Origin: JADGNZ01 sp035995985
GTDB taxonomy: Bacteria > Acidobacteriota > Thermoanaerobaculia > Gp7-AA8
Assembly (NCBI GenBank): GCA_035995985.1
Contig: DASYJY010000132.1
Span: 1 to 56,821 of the forward strand
Reading direction: 5' to 3'
Length of the DNA stretch: 56,821 nt
The notes beneath the pieces were generated by a model that was not told where the DNA came from, did no database searches, and saw only the letters and a program-made list of their open reading frames with translations. The stretch's first letter is position 1. The number at the start of each line of letters is the position of its first letter. Position numbers and translations under genes: made by a program. This document shows positions 17,570 to 25,627 of the stretch, one piece after another.

Positions 17570-19690
17570 TCACTTCCCCGCTGCGCGGCGCCGGGGCGGC
17601 GTCGTCTGCGATGCCTTCCACGCGCGCAGCAGCGATCGCAGCGCCTCGGGGGAGTTCGTCGGCGCAGGCGCGCCGAGTTGATCGTGTGAGTTCACGCCGT
17701 GGCACGCCGCGCAGACGCGGACCTCGCCCGGCTGGAACGTCAGCCAGTAGCGTTCGCGCACCACCGGCGTCCCCGCGGCGTCTGTCAGTTGCCAGCTCAT
17801 GGCGCGCCGCGCAGGAACGAACGCGGCCATCGATCCGTCTGCGGCAATCTGTACGCTGCCGGCCGGGCCGGATGTCGGCGCATTCTTCGCCGCGGCGTCG
17901 TGCATCACCCGCGCGAGCACACGGCGCCCGTCGCGCGGCGAAGTCGTGCCGCCGAGGCCGCGGAGTTGGTCGGCCTGAAAGAGCTGAAGGTGGGCGATGT
18001 CGAACAGTTTGCTGGTCCCGGCAACCTTCTGCGTCGTCGTGCCGGTCACGCGCAGGTTGTACGGCTGCTGCTTGTCGGCGGCATCGCGCGAGGTCACATT
18101 GCGGCTGACGATCACCGCCAGATTGCGCGACTGCAGGTTCGCGCGAAACGCGGCGGGATCGACATTCTCCTCGCGGAAGATTTTCGCCTCCGGCTCTTCG
18201 AGCAGCGTCGTCCGCCGCGCGGGACGAGGACGCGCGCGCACTTCCACAGGATTGAGCTCCCACATCTCACCCGACCACGACACGAGCACGTCGGGATCGA
18301 AATACGAAACGCTCCCCGTGATGCCGCCGTTCAGCATCTGTCCCGGCAAGCCCTGCGGCGTCATGGCCCGAATTCGAAATGCGTAACGCGACTTCGGCGC
18401 CTCCCGCGAGCCGTCGTTAACGTCGCCGCGCAACTCGCTCGTCTGCACGGCCAGCAACGTCCCATCGGCGAGAGGCAATGGATCGCGATAGTGACCCGAC
18501 GCATCTGCGGCCGGCGTCCCATCCGAAACGTCGCGCGTGGAGCGAGGCGTGACGTACGTGACGGCGATGTTGTCCGCCGTCCTCCCCGGTTCCGCTGCGA
18601 AACGGACGATCTGTCCCGACGCGTGCGTCTGGAACTCCGGCGCATCGATCGCGAAGTAGACGCCCGCGTGCGCCGGATCTTCGCGCAATTGAAAGAGGTT
18701 CTCGACGACGTTCCGGCCGCCGCCGTTGAACTCCGAAAGGCCAGCGTCGTTCATGCTCCGGTCAAAATACCCGAAGAATTCATGTCGCCCGACATGGTTC
18801 ACCGTCTCCTCGGAGGTTCCATCCTCATTGATCTCCCACGGAAAAAAGTGATTGATGCTATTGCCCTGGAGGTTGGTGCCGGCGAGGAGATCGGTGCGTG
18901 CGCTACGCGGCTCCGGAAAAACTTCGACGCGCTGATCAAGCCGCGCCGCATTCGCCGATTCGTCGGCGTAATCGAACGTTCCATACGTGTTCCCGCCGGT
19001 CGCATCGCCGTCGGCCTGCTGGTCGCGCTGCAGGTGATCCCATCGCGTGAAGATCACGCGGCCGAAGCTGTCGATCGACGGCGAGAAGAGTCCCGACGGC
19101 GTGTGATTGAGCAGCCGCAGATCGCCGCTGGCGGGATCGAGGCTCCAAAGTCCGGTGACGGTCGGCGCTTCCTCGTACTCATCGAGCTGCGGATAAAGAT
19201 GCGCTTCGCCGCCGCGCGGACGGTCGGACGTGAAGAGGATGCGATCGTCCGTGCCGTAGAACGAACTGACGTTGTTGTAGCTCGCCGGTTGATTGGCGAT
19301 CTTCCGGATGACCGGCGTTTCGCTCTGTCCGAGGCCGGTGATCTCGTAGATCTGCCAGTGATAGGTCTCCCACAAATACTGCTGCGAAGGAGCGCCAATG
19401 ACCATGCTGAAAAGCGCTTTCGTCCCGCTCCAATGCACCGACGGCTCGCGCACCGCGATCGACGACGGACCCTGCATCCCGCCGTTCCCGAATCCCGCCG
19501 CGCGCGTGAGGTTCTTCGTCGTCCCATCGGGATAACGAATCCACAGATCGCCGCCGCGCGGCGCCTCCGCCACCGACGCCACCTGATTGCCGAACGTCGA
19601 CGCGACCGTGGTGAAGTCGCCCGGCACCGGAACTTGCGTGACGAACAGGATGGGATTGGCGAGCGTGACGGCGAGGAGCAGCGCTTTCAT
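17570..19690 (-). CDS. HzsA-like beta-propeller protein with one c-type heme motif
   Basis: From the ATG at 19690 the protein has 706 residues and an N-terminal signal peptide (MKALLLAVTLANPILFVTQV). Propeller-type segments follow (GGDLWIRYPDGTTKNLTRAA, RILFTSDRPRGGEAHLYPQL, GRVIFTRWDHLQRDQQADGD). The C-terminal region contains one CxxCH heme site, RVCAACHGVNSHDQLG. This layout resembles the hydrazine synthase alpha-subunit family, whose anammox members have two hemes. Only one CxxCH is present, and no beta/gamma partner genes are nearby, so hydrazine synthesis should not be inferred. A periplasmic electron-transfer or substrate-binding role is plausible. An alternative start lies about 7 codons upstream. 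Confidence 0.75.
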   Translation of the reverse strand: MKALLLAVTLANPILFVTQVPVPGDFTTVASTFGNQVASVAEAPRGGDLWIRYPDGTTKNLTRAAGFGNGGMQGPSSIAVREPSVHWSGTKALFSMVIGAPSQQYLWETYHWQIYEITGLGQSETPVIRKIANQPASYNNVSSFYGTDDRILFTSDRPRGGEAHLYPQLDEYEEAPTVTGLWSLDPASGDLRLLNHTPSGLFSPSIDSFGRVIFTRWDHLQRDQQADGDATGGNTYGTFDYADESANAARLDQRVEVFPEPRSARTDLLAGTNLQGNSINHFFPWEINEDGTSEETVNHVGRHEFFGYFDRSMNDAGLSEFNGGGRNVVENLFQLREDPAHAGVYFAIDAPEFQTHASGQIVRFAAEPGRTADNIAVTYVTPRSTRDVSDGTPAADASGHYRDPLPLADGTLLAVQTSELRGDVNDGSREAPKSRYAFRIRAMTPQGLPGQMLNGGITGSVSYFDPDVLVSWSGEMWELNPVEVRARPRPARRTTLLEEPEAKIFREENVDPAAFRANLQSRNLAVIVSRNVTSRDAADKQQPYNLRVTGTTTQKVAGTSKLFDIAHLQLFQADQLRGLGGTTSPRDGRRVLARVMHDAAAKNAPTSGPAGSVQIAADGSMAAFVPARRAMSWQLTDAAGTPVVRERYWLTFQPGEVRVCAACHGVNSHDQLGAPAPTNSPEALRSLLRAWKASQTTPPRRRAAGK

Positions 19691-19781
19691 CCCGCGGATT
19701 ATGCGCGGCATGCGATGACGAGACGTGCGCCCGGTCACAACGGGCCGGACCTATACTTTCGCTTTCGAAAAGGAGAATCCG

Positions 19782-20572
19782 ATGGCTCGCACTCGCGCGA
19801 TCCTCGTGCGTCGCTGTTCGCCCTCTTCGCCACCGGCTGTTCGAAATCGAGCAATCGATCGAGCTGAAGAGAGACCTCTCCGGCACCGCCAACTTCAAGC
19901 TCGGCGTCGATGGAGCCGATGGTCATGATCATGGCCAAGGTCCAGAAAGAAATGAGCGGCGACAAGAGTCCGCTGACAAAGGCGGATATCGCCGCCGCAA
20001 AGGCGGAATTCAAAAAGAACGCGAAGAAGAGCACGACCGAGTCCGAGGATCCGCGCAAACAGGCCGAAGGCGGCCTCCCGCCGGGCGTCAAGCTGCTCGA
20101 CGTCTCCGTCGCGGAGAAGGAATTCGGCGTAACGACGAACATGAAGTTCGCGGTTCGACAAACTGGCAAGCCTCGTCGGCGTGAAGCTCAACGCATAGAA
20201 AGAAGGCGAAGCCGCCGGCGATCCAACGAAGAAGTCGGTCATCGACTCCCCGTCCAAGGCTTGGAGATCGCCGAAACGTCGAGCACGATCACCATCCACA
20301 CCAAGCCGCAGAACCCCGCCGAAAAAGTGAAAGCCGAGGCCGGCGAGGCGGGACCGAAACTCGATGCCGAAACCGAGAAGATGATGAACGACGCCTTCAA
20401 GAACATGCGCATCGCCTGGAAGATCACCGCCCCATTCGAAGTCGTCTCCAGCAACGCCACCCGCAAAGAAGGCAAAACCCTGATTTGGGAGTACGACTGG
20501 GACAAACTCCAGAAACTCGCCGCCTCCCCAAAAGCGCTAGACCTCGGCGTAAACGTGACGTACAAGAAGTAA
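19782..20572 (+). pseudogene. decayed lipoprotein gene with five indels and one nonsense codon
   Basis: A strong AAGGAGAA site and ATG at 19782 remain. Conceptual repair gives a lipoprotein beginning MARTRAIL, then SLFALFATGC, EIEQSIELKRDLSGTANFKL, and on to the natural end VNVTYKK at 20572. Lesions: a frame change before 19811; a T lost at about 19840; an AT lost at 19910; an extra G at about 20153; TAG at 20196-20198; a T lost at about 20253. The conceptual product is a DUF-like envelope lipoprotein I cannot name. The long reading frame from 19910 is only the middle and end of this gene. Confidence 0.8.
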
Positions 20573-20647
20573 ACGTACCGAGCTGAAACGCGCGACTTCG
20601 CCTAATTGCGCATCGACAGCGCCGGCACAGACGCGGAATGACGACTA

Positions 20648-21397
20648 ATGATCGACCCGCAACTTGTCCGCGATTTCATGGCCGGTTTCTACGGCTACGG
20701 ACACGTAGGCGCGAGTTACTGGTTCATCGGCTTGGAAGAGGGAGCGATCGCCAATCTCGCAGAGTTCGAGAGGCGGCTCATTGCGTGGGATTCCCTGGGC
20801 CGTCAGCAATTGGCCGACATACGTCCGTTTCATCGGCAGCTTGGCGGCCGCGATTGGTTCAGCGCGCCGACACCATTGCAGCGAACATGGCGATCCCTCA
20901 TTCGGACACGTTATGTCGCAAAAGATCTTCCATTCGACGCGGCGGAGTTGAAGAGGTACCAGGCGGTTGAGCTGGCAAGCGCCGACGGAGACACCGCACT
21001 TCTCGAATTGCGGCCGCTCCCTGCGCGTAACAAGGGCGACTGGATCTACGGCTCTCTCGATGGTCCAGAGTTACGCACGCGAGAACAATACGAAGCGATC
21101 ATCACCTCCCGTCGCCGGCAGCGAATCATCACGCTGATCGATGACTGTCATCCGCGCGCCGTCATAACATACGGCGATGTCCTTCCGTGGCGCCAAGCTC
21201 TCGATGCGCACACGTCACTGAACCGTAAAGCGTGGACCGCTCGCCGAGGAGCGACGACGATCGTTTGTACGCACCATCCCGAAGGCGCGCGATCGAATGC
21301 TCATTGGGATGAGATCGGGCGTTTCATTCGCTGCGCGAACCGTGGAGCGCATAGGAATCGAGTACCACAACTCGAAAACTGCGCTGACCGTTCGTAA
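20648..21397 (+). CDS. uncharacterised protein, possibly distantly uracil-DNA-glycosylase-like
   Basis: The 249-residue soluble protein begins MIDPQLVRDFMAGFYGYG. YWFIGLEEG near residue 24 and CTHHPEGARSN near residue 215 sit where UDG-superfamily proteins have their GxxPG-like and HPS motifs; this is a weak inference. The last ~20 residues (GAHRNRVPQLENCADRS) look unlike a natural terminus, and the gene stands in a zone of decay, so the 3' end may be frameshifted. No ribosome site is obvious. Confidence 0.5.
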   Translation: MIDPQLVRDFMAGFYGYGHVGASYWFIGLEEGAIANLAEFERRLIAWDSLGRQQLADIRPFHRQLGGRDWFSAPTPLQRTWRSLIRTRYVAKDLPFDAAELKRYQAVELASADGDTALLELRPLPARNKGDWIYGSLDGPELRTREQYEAIITSRRRQRIITLIDDCHPRAVITYGDVLPWRQALDAHTSLNRKAWTARRGATTIVCTHHPEGARSNAHWDEIGRFIRCANRGAHRNRVPQLENCADRS

Positions 21398-21404
21398 TCG
21401 CACA

Positions 21405-21482
21405 TCGCCTGCCGTTGAGTACCAGTTCGAGGTGAGTCGTCGCATCAAAGAGGAGTTCGAGAATGGCCGCGACAAGCAATAG
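21405..21482 (+). pseudogene. C-terminal fragment of an HNH-type endonuclease
   Basis: This stretch reads AVEYQFEVSRRIKEEFENGR, matching from memory the segment just after the HNH region in bacterial restriction-like HNH proteins with an N-terminal PUA-like domain. It then ends at KQ-stop instead of continuing. No HNH core precedes it. The matching N-terminal piece lies 60 bp away on the opposite strand. Confidence 0.5.
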
Positions 21483-21543
21483 ACACCCTCGTGTCACCTT
21501 TGAACTGGACAACTCCGAGGCGAGGCCGGACCGTTGTGCCAGA

Positions 21544-21822
21544 TCAGCGATTCGACAGCAGGACGATCGGCGATGTCCTCTGGAAGCCGAATGCCTGCCA
21601 GACCATGGATACTGGCAGCCGTGAGAAATGAGCGAAGTAGCCGAATCCGGCGATGGCGTTGTACGGCGCCTTCAGTTTGAAAAAGAGCGGCTCGCCCGGC
21701 AGAAGTGCGCCGAAGTTCGTCCCTGATCCCGGCTTCCAGAAGTTCACCTCACCGATCGGAGGCTCGATCGCTCGGAGGTAGGTGAACCAGTCGTAATCGG
21801 TGTTTGCGACGAAGCCGCGCAT
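21544..21822 (-). pseudogene. N-terminal fragment of an HNH-type endonuclease
   Basis: From ATG 21822 the fragment encodes 92 residues: MRGFVANTDYDWFTYLR, EVNFWKPGSGTNFGALLPGE, PLFFKLKAPYNAIAGFGYFA and SMVWQAFG. These blocks are the N-terminal domain of ~290-residue HNH restriction-like proteins. Similarity stops after VWQAFG and the reading frame ends 13 codons later; the rest of the protein is absent on this strand. Confidence 0.6.
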
Positions 21823-22102
21823 GACAGTAACAATACTCTCGGCGCAGTAGCCGAACGAGATCAGAACGTTAGCTGATCGCTGAATGCGGCTTCCATCACG
21901 GGCGTAAGCCGGATGATCTGATGAATCCTGATGAAGTTCTACCAGAACATCTGCAGGGCGACGGAGTAGCAACAATCCGACTCTACCGGCAGTGACTGAC
22001 GACTACCGTCCGCTGCGCCGCTACCTTTGCCTGCTCACTCCAAACCGGGTAATCTGGGTCAGGCCGTTGCTCCTTCCATTCCCGATCACTCGCTGCCGGA
22101 CA

Positions 22103-22287
22103 TCAGGTCGTCACGCCGGCGCTCAGGGCTTGGGCGAGGGCGATGACGGGCTTTCAGTCCTCGCTCCATCTCTCCGATGAAGGTATGGCTCATGCCGGTC
22201 AGGGCGCCTAGCTCTTTCTGCGTGATTCCGCTCTGCGTGGAGGATGCGGCGCAGGGCGGTGCCGAAAATCTCCGCCACGGACGGCAT
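22103..22287 (-). pseudogene. XRE-family helix-turn-helix regulator with two frameshifts
   Basis: A good GGAGG site precedes ATG 22287 and MPSVAEIFGTALRRILHAE. A loss of two bases in an AG run near 22227 shifts the frame into ITQKELGALTGMSHTFIGEM, a clear XRE helix-turn-helix. A second shift near 22150 leads into VIALAQALSAGVTT and a natural TGA at 22103-22105. No single frame encodes the whole domain. Confidence 0.75.
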
Positions 22288-22453
22288 CGCGACCTCCTTC
22301 GTCCTGATTTTAGCCGGACCGATCCTCGTCTCGCACACGTAAGCGTCTCGAAGAGGCCTTGTGATGTTCACGAGAAGGTTCGGCGGATCTGCGGGAGCTC
22401 GTCGCCGTTTTCGAACAGTGCTTTGGTGTTTATCTTCGATGCGGCGATGACTC

Positions 22454-24811
22454 CTACGACTCGAGCTTCGTCGCGAGTACTCGCCTCTTCAGTGCCTGGT
22501 AACGAGGATCGCTTTCCATGTTTCGGAACAGAGGGCAGTCCCAACTTAGAAAAACGCGCACGCCGAATGTTTTGCGTTGGTAGGCTTTCTCGAGCCACTC
22601 CATGGCGCGATCGCGATCGCCGATGCCTGCGTAGGCGAAAGCGATGAAGTTGGGATCGACCCACTGTTTCCGTTCCCGCTCCTCGAGTGCGTGGATCACC
22701 GCCAGGGCATCGCTTCTGCGGCCCATGCGGTCGTATGTGACGGCCAGACCGAACGACGGCTGTTCGAAGATCTTTTGAAAATCGTGAAAGGCGGCCAGAG
22801 CTTCGTCGAGTCGTCCCAGCTCGCGCAGCGCCGTTCCCTGCACCGAGTCGAGCAGGACGATCGAGGGATCGAGCTTGCTCGCTTTCCGGCTCTGCGCCAG
22901 CGCCTCCTCGTACCGGCTGGCCCACAGCAACGCCTCGGCGCGCAGATGCGAAGCCAGGGGAGAAAGAGGATCGACTTTGATTAGGCGATCCGCGATCTCG
23001 ACCGAGCGGGTCCTGTCGCCTGAAAGGGCTGAGAAGATTCCGATCATGAATAGCGCGTCAGGAGAATTCGGCTCGATGGCCAGAGCCCGGTCCATCTCAA
23101 CGCGGCCGCCAGGGAAGTCCCACAATCCTGCTGCCATCTCATAGCCGAGGAGCAAATGTCCCTCGGCTAACGTCGGATCGCTCTCCACGGCTCGCCGGGC
23201 CGCCGCGAGCGCGAGCATGTGATATTCGTGCGATGGTGCGTACACGTCTGCCTGCATGTCGTAGACGAACGCGACCCCGGCGTGCGCCTGCGCATAGTTC
23301 GGATCGAGCTCCAGCGCTTTTTGAAAATAGTTGAGCGCATTGGCCAGTCCCTGCGGACTGACCTTGTTCTTCTCGAACTGGCCTCGCATGTAGAAATCGT
23401 GCGCCTCGGGATTCTCGGTTCGGCCTGCGCGCGCGACGGCCAGCGTCTTCGGCGAGAGCACGAGGCGCATCTCGGAAGCGATGGCCGAGGTGATCTCGTC
23501 CTGCATGGCGAAGTTGTCGCGGTTGGCGCGATCGAACTGATTCGACCAGAGCAGTTTTCCGTCGGCGCTGCTGAGCTGCATCTGCAAGCGGATGCGATCC
23601 GTCCCATGTTGAAGCTTTCCGGTCAGCAGCATCGCCACGCCGAGCTGGCGCGCGATGTCGGCGGGGTCGGTGCGCGTTCCTTTGAAACGAAACGTGGAGA
23701 GATCGCCGGCGACTTGCAGGCCTGGGATTTTCTTCAGCGCGCCCGACAGCTCAGTCGTCACGCCGTCGGCGAGGTACTCGGCGCTGGAATCGCCGCCGAG
23801 GATCTGGATGGGGAGGACGGCGAGGGTCATCTCCGTCGATGCGGCGGTGTGACGGTGTTGCACGAACCAGATGGAGGCAACGGCGAGCAATGCGATTACG
23901 AGCGCGATCGGTGCGAGGCGGCGGAGACGCGCGACCGGCTTTGCCGCTTCAGATGGCGACGCTGTCGCAGGCGCATTCAGACCGCGCATGGCGTCGCGAA
24001 GCTCGTTCGCCGTGAAGCGATCCTCAGGCTTTTTCTGCAGACAGCGATCGATGATCCGCAGCAGTCCGGGCGGCAGGCCGGCGCGAAGCTCGGCGGCCGG
24101 GCGCGGCGTGTCGCGCAGGATCGCGGAGGCCAGCTCGGGTGCCGAGCGTCCTTGGAACGGCCGCGAGCCGGTGGCAAGCTCGTAGAGGATGACGCCGCAG
24201 GAGAAGATGTCGGTGCGTGCATCGACGCTTTCTCCGCGGACCTGTTCCGGCGACATGTACGGCATCGTCCCCATCACGACGCCGTTCCTCGTCTTCATGT
24301 CGGTAGGAAGGTCGGGATCGCTCTCCCCTTCCGCGCCCGACGATGCGATTTTCGCCAGTCCGAAATCGAGGACCTTCAAACGATGCTCGCGCGTCAGCAT
24401 CAGATTCGCCGGTTTGAGATCGCGGTGGATGATGCCCTTCGCATGCGCTGCAACGAGCGCATCGGCGAGCGATGAGGCGATGTCGAAAATCAGCGAGACT
24501 TTGAGTCCGCCGCGCACGATCAGCTTCTCGATCGTCTCTCCCTCCACGAGTTGCATGGTCAGGAAATGGATCCCGTTCGACTCCTCGACGGAGTAGACGC
24601 CGACCACTGCCGGGTGATCGAGTGCGGCCAGTGCCTTTGCTTCCCGCTTGAATCGCTCCAGCCGCTCGGGGTTCGAGGCCATCTCCGCCGGCAGCACCTT
24701 CAGCGCGACTTCGCGGCCGAGGGTGGTGTCGGTCGCGCGAAAGACTTCGCCCATGCCACCGGCGCCGAGCGCCGACTTGATGCGGTAGTGGCCGAGCAGT
24801 TCGCCGATCAA
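22454..24811 (-). CDS. membrane Ser/Thr protein kinase with TolB-like and TPR domains
   Basis: The 785-residue protein has an N-terminal kinase domain (about 8-275): glycine loop LGAGGMGEVF, catalytic Lys38 in VALKVLP, HRDLKPAN (Asp131), DFG at about 149-151, and the activation segment ending MSPEQVRGE. A single TM helix follows at about 299-318. The outside part starts with a TolB/FlgO-like region (AVLPIQILGGDSSAEYLADG) and then about six TPRs to the end. This kinase-TM-TPR plan is common in Acidobacteriota. The start is TTG 24811, with AAGGA seven bases upstream. A remnant of another kinase N-terminus lies just upstream. Confidence 0.9.
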   Translation of the reverse strand: MIGELLGHYRIKSALGAGGMGEVFRATDTTLGREVALKVLPAEMASNPERLERFKREAKALAALDHPAVVGVYSVEESNGIHFLTMQLVEGETIEKLIVRGGLKVSLIFDIASSLADALVAAHAKGIIHRDLKPANLMLTREHRLKVLDFGLAKIASSGAEGESDPDLPTDMKTRNGVVMGTMPYMSPEQVRGESVDARTDIFSCGVILYELATGSRPFQGRSAPELASAILRDTPRPAAELRAGLPPGLLRIIDRCLQKKPEDRFTANELRDAMRGLNAPATASPSEAAKPVARLRRLAPIALVIALLAVASIWFVQHRHTAASTEMTLAVLPIQILGGDSSAEYLADGVTTELSGALKKIPGLQVAGDLSTFRFKGTRTDPADIARQLGVAMLLTGKLQHGTDRIRLQMQLSSADGKLLWSNQFDRANRDNFAMQDEITSAIASEMRLVLSPKTLAVARAGRTENPEAHDFYMRGQFEKNKVSPQGLANALNYFQKALELDPNYAQAHAGVAFVYDMQADVYAPSHEYHMLALAAARRAVESDPTLAEGHLLLGYEMAAGLWDFPGGRVEMDRALAIEPNSPDALFMIGIFSALSGDRTRSVEIADRLIKVDPLSPLASHLRAEALLWASRYEEALAQSRKASKLDPSIVLLDSVQGTALRELGRLDEALAAFHDFQKIFEQPSFGLAVTYDRMGRRSDALAVIHALEERERKQWVDPNFIAFAYAGIGDRDRAMEWLEKAYQRKTFGVRVFLSWDCPLFRNMESDPRYQALKRRVLATKLES

Positions 24812-24829
24812 TTGGAGGTCCTTGGTGAA

Positions 24830-24994
24830 CTAGTGCAGTCCGTCAACGATGTACAGATCGGCCGGCAGGACTTTGATGGCGCCGTCGCGCCCGATCTTCG
24901 CGTCCTTGGCCCGCCACACCTCTCCCATGCTACCCGCACCGATGCGAGAGACGATCTCGAACGAGCCGAGCTTCGTGCCACTGGTGATCGTCAT
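24830..24994 (-). pseudogene. remnant N-terminus of a second Ser/Thr kinase
   Basis: The 54-codon frame reads GTKLGSFEIVSRIGAGSMGE, VWRAKDAKIGRDGAIKVLP and then YIVDGLH-TAG. It contains the glycine loop and the Lys strand of a kinase lobe that then ends. It lies 18 bp upstream of the intact kinase start and 54 bp downstream of the peroxiredoxin gene. A Gly replaces the usual Val before AIK. It is probably what is left of a tandem kinase after deletion. Confidence 0.75.
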
Positions 24995-25048
24995 GAAGGG
25001 GAGAGAAGGACGGCGGATTATTGCACGGCAGCGGAGACGGACCGGTTG

Positions 25049-25591
25049 CTACTCCATCGCATCAATCGCTGCCGCGATCTCCGCATTTGTCGGTCGCTCC
25101 CGAAAGTCGGTTTCGAGTTTCATCCATCGCACGCGGCCTTTTGCGTCGAGCACGAAAACGGCGGGATGCGGGATGCCGTCCTCTTTTTTTCCCGCGTAGG
25201 CTTTGTCGCGCAGGGCGTAGCGGTCGATGACTCGCGATCCTGGGTCGGAGAGCAGCGGGAACGTCACGGCTCCGCGATGATCGGTGGCGAGGAGTTGCGC
25301 GAAGCTGCGTGCTTCCGCGGGTGAGTCGGGACTGATCGCGTAGAACTTCACTTCGGGATAGGCGCGGACCAGATCACGAAGGCCGGCCAACTGCCGGGCG
25401 CAATACGCTCACCAATAGCCGCGGTAAAAGACCAGCACGACCTTCGTCCCCGTCACCTCGGCCAGGCTGACGCGTTTGCGATTCTGATCGAGGAGGGCGA
25501 AGGGAGGCGCCTGCTGCCCGATTTTCGGCAGCGACGGGGCGATGGAGCCGCGGGCGGCTGCTGCGAGAAGGAGCGCGGCTAAGAATGACAA
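25049..25591 (-). CDS. selenocysteine-containing exported peroxiredoxin-like protein (UxxC)
   Basis: Read through one in-frame TGA (25409-25411) this gives a 180-residue AhpC/TSA-fold protein. A hydrophobic N-terminus (SFLAALLLAAAARG) suggests export. GQQAPPFALLDQN opens the redoxin domain. VLVFYRGYW is followed by the TGA at codon 61 and then AYCARQL, so the TGA stands at the peroxidatic Cys of the usual WCPYC-type motif, giving U-A-Y-C. The 119 downstream codons stay open and keep family features (FYAISPDSP, FPLLSDPG, HPAVFVLDAKGRVRW). A hairpin starts 11 nt after the TGA. The only usable start is TTG, 36 nt after the kinase stop, without a clear ribosome site. The alternative is a Cys-to-stop pseudogene. 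Confidence 0.8.
25383..25397 (-). promoter_or_regulatory. candidate bacterial SECIS element of the peroxiredoxin gene
   Basis: On the coding strand CCGGC-AGTTG-GCCGG forms a 5-bp GC stem with a 5-nt loop. The stem begins 11 nt and the loop 16 nt after the TGA, and G is the second loop base. These values meet the published bacterial SECIS pattern (loop 16-37 nt after UGA, G in the first two loop positions). Confidence 0.65.
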
Positions 25592-25627
25592 GCGATTGAA
25601 CGATACAGGATGTGGTCCGTGGCTGCC

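Noticed and set aside
17570..19690. Hydrazine synthase activity or anammox metabolism
   Set aside because: Only one heme motif and no partner subunits or anammox genes are present; the similarity is one of fold only.
20196..20198. In-frame TAG in the lipoprotein gene as pyrrolysine or other recoding
   Set aside because: Five frameshifts surround it, so the gene is simply decayed; no recoding signal is seen.
21822..22103. XRE regulator and HNH fragment as an active toxin-antitoxin or restriction-control pair
   Set aside because: Both are frameshifted or truncated and cannot make full domains.
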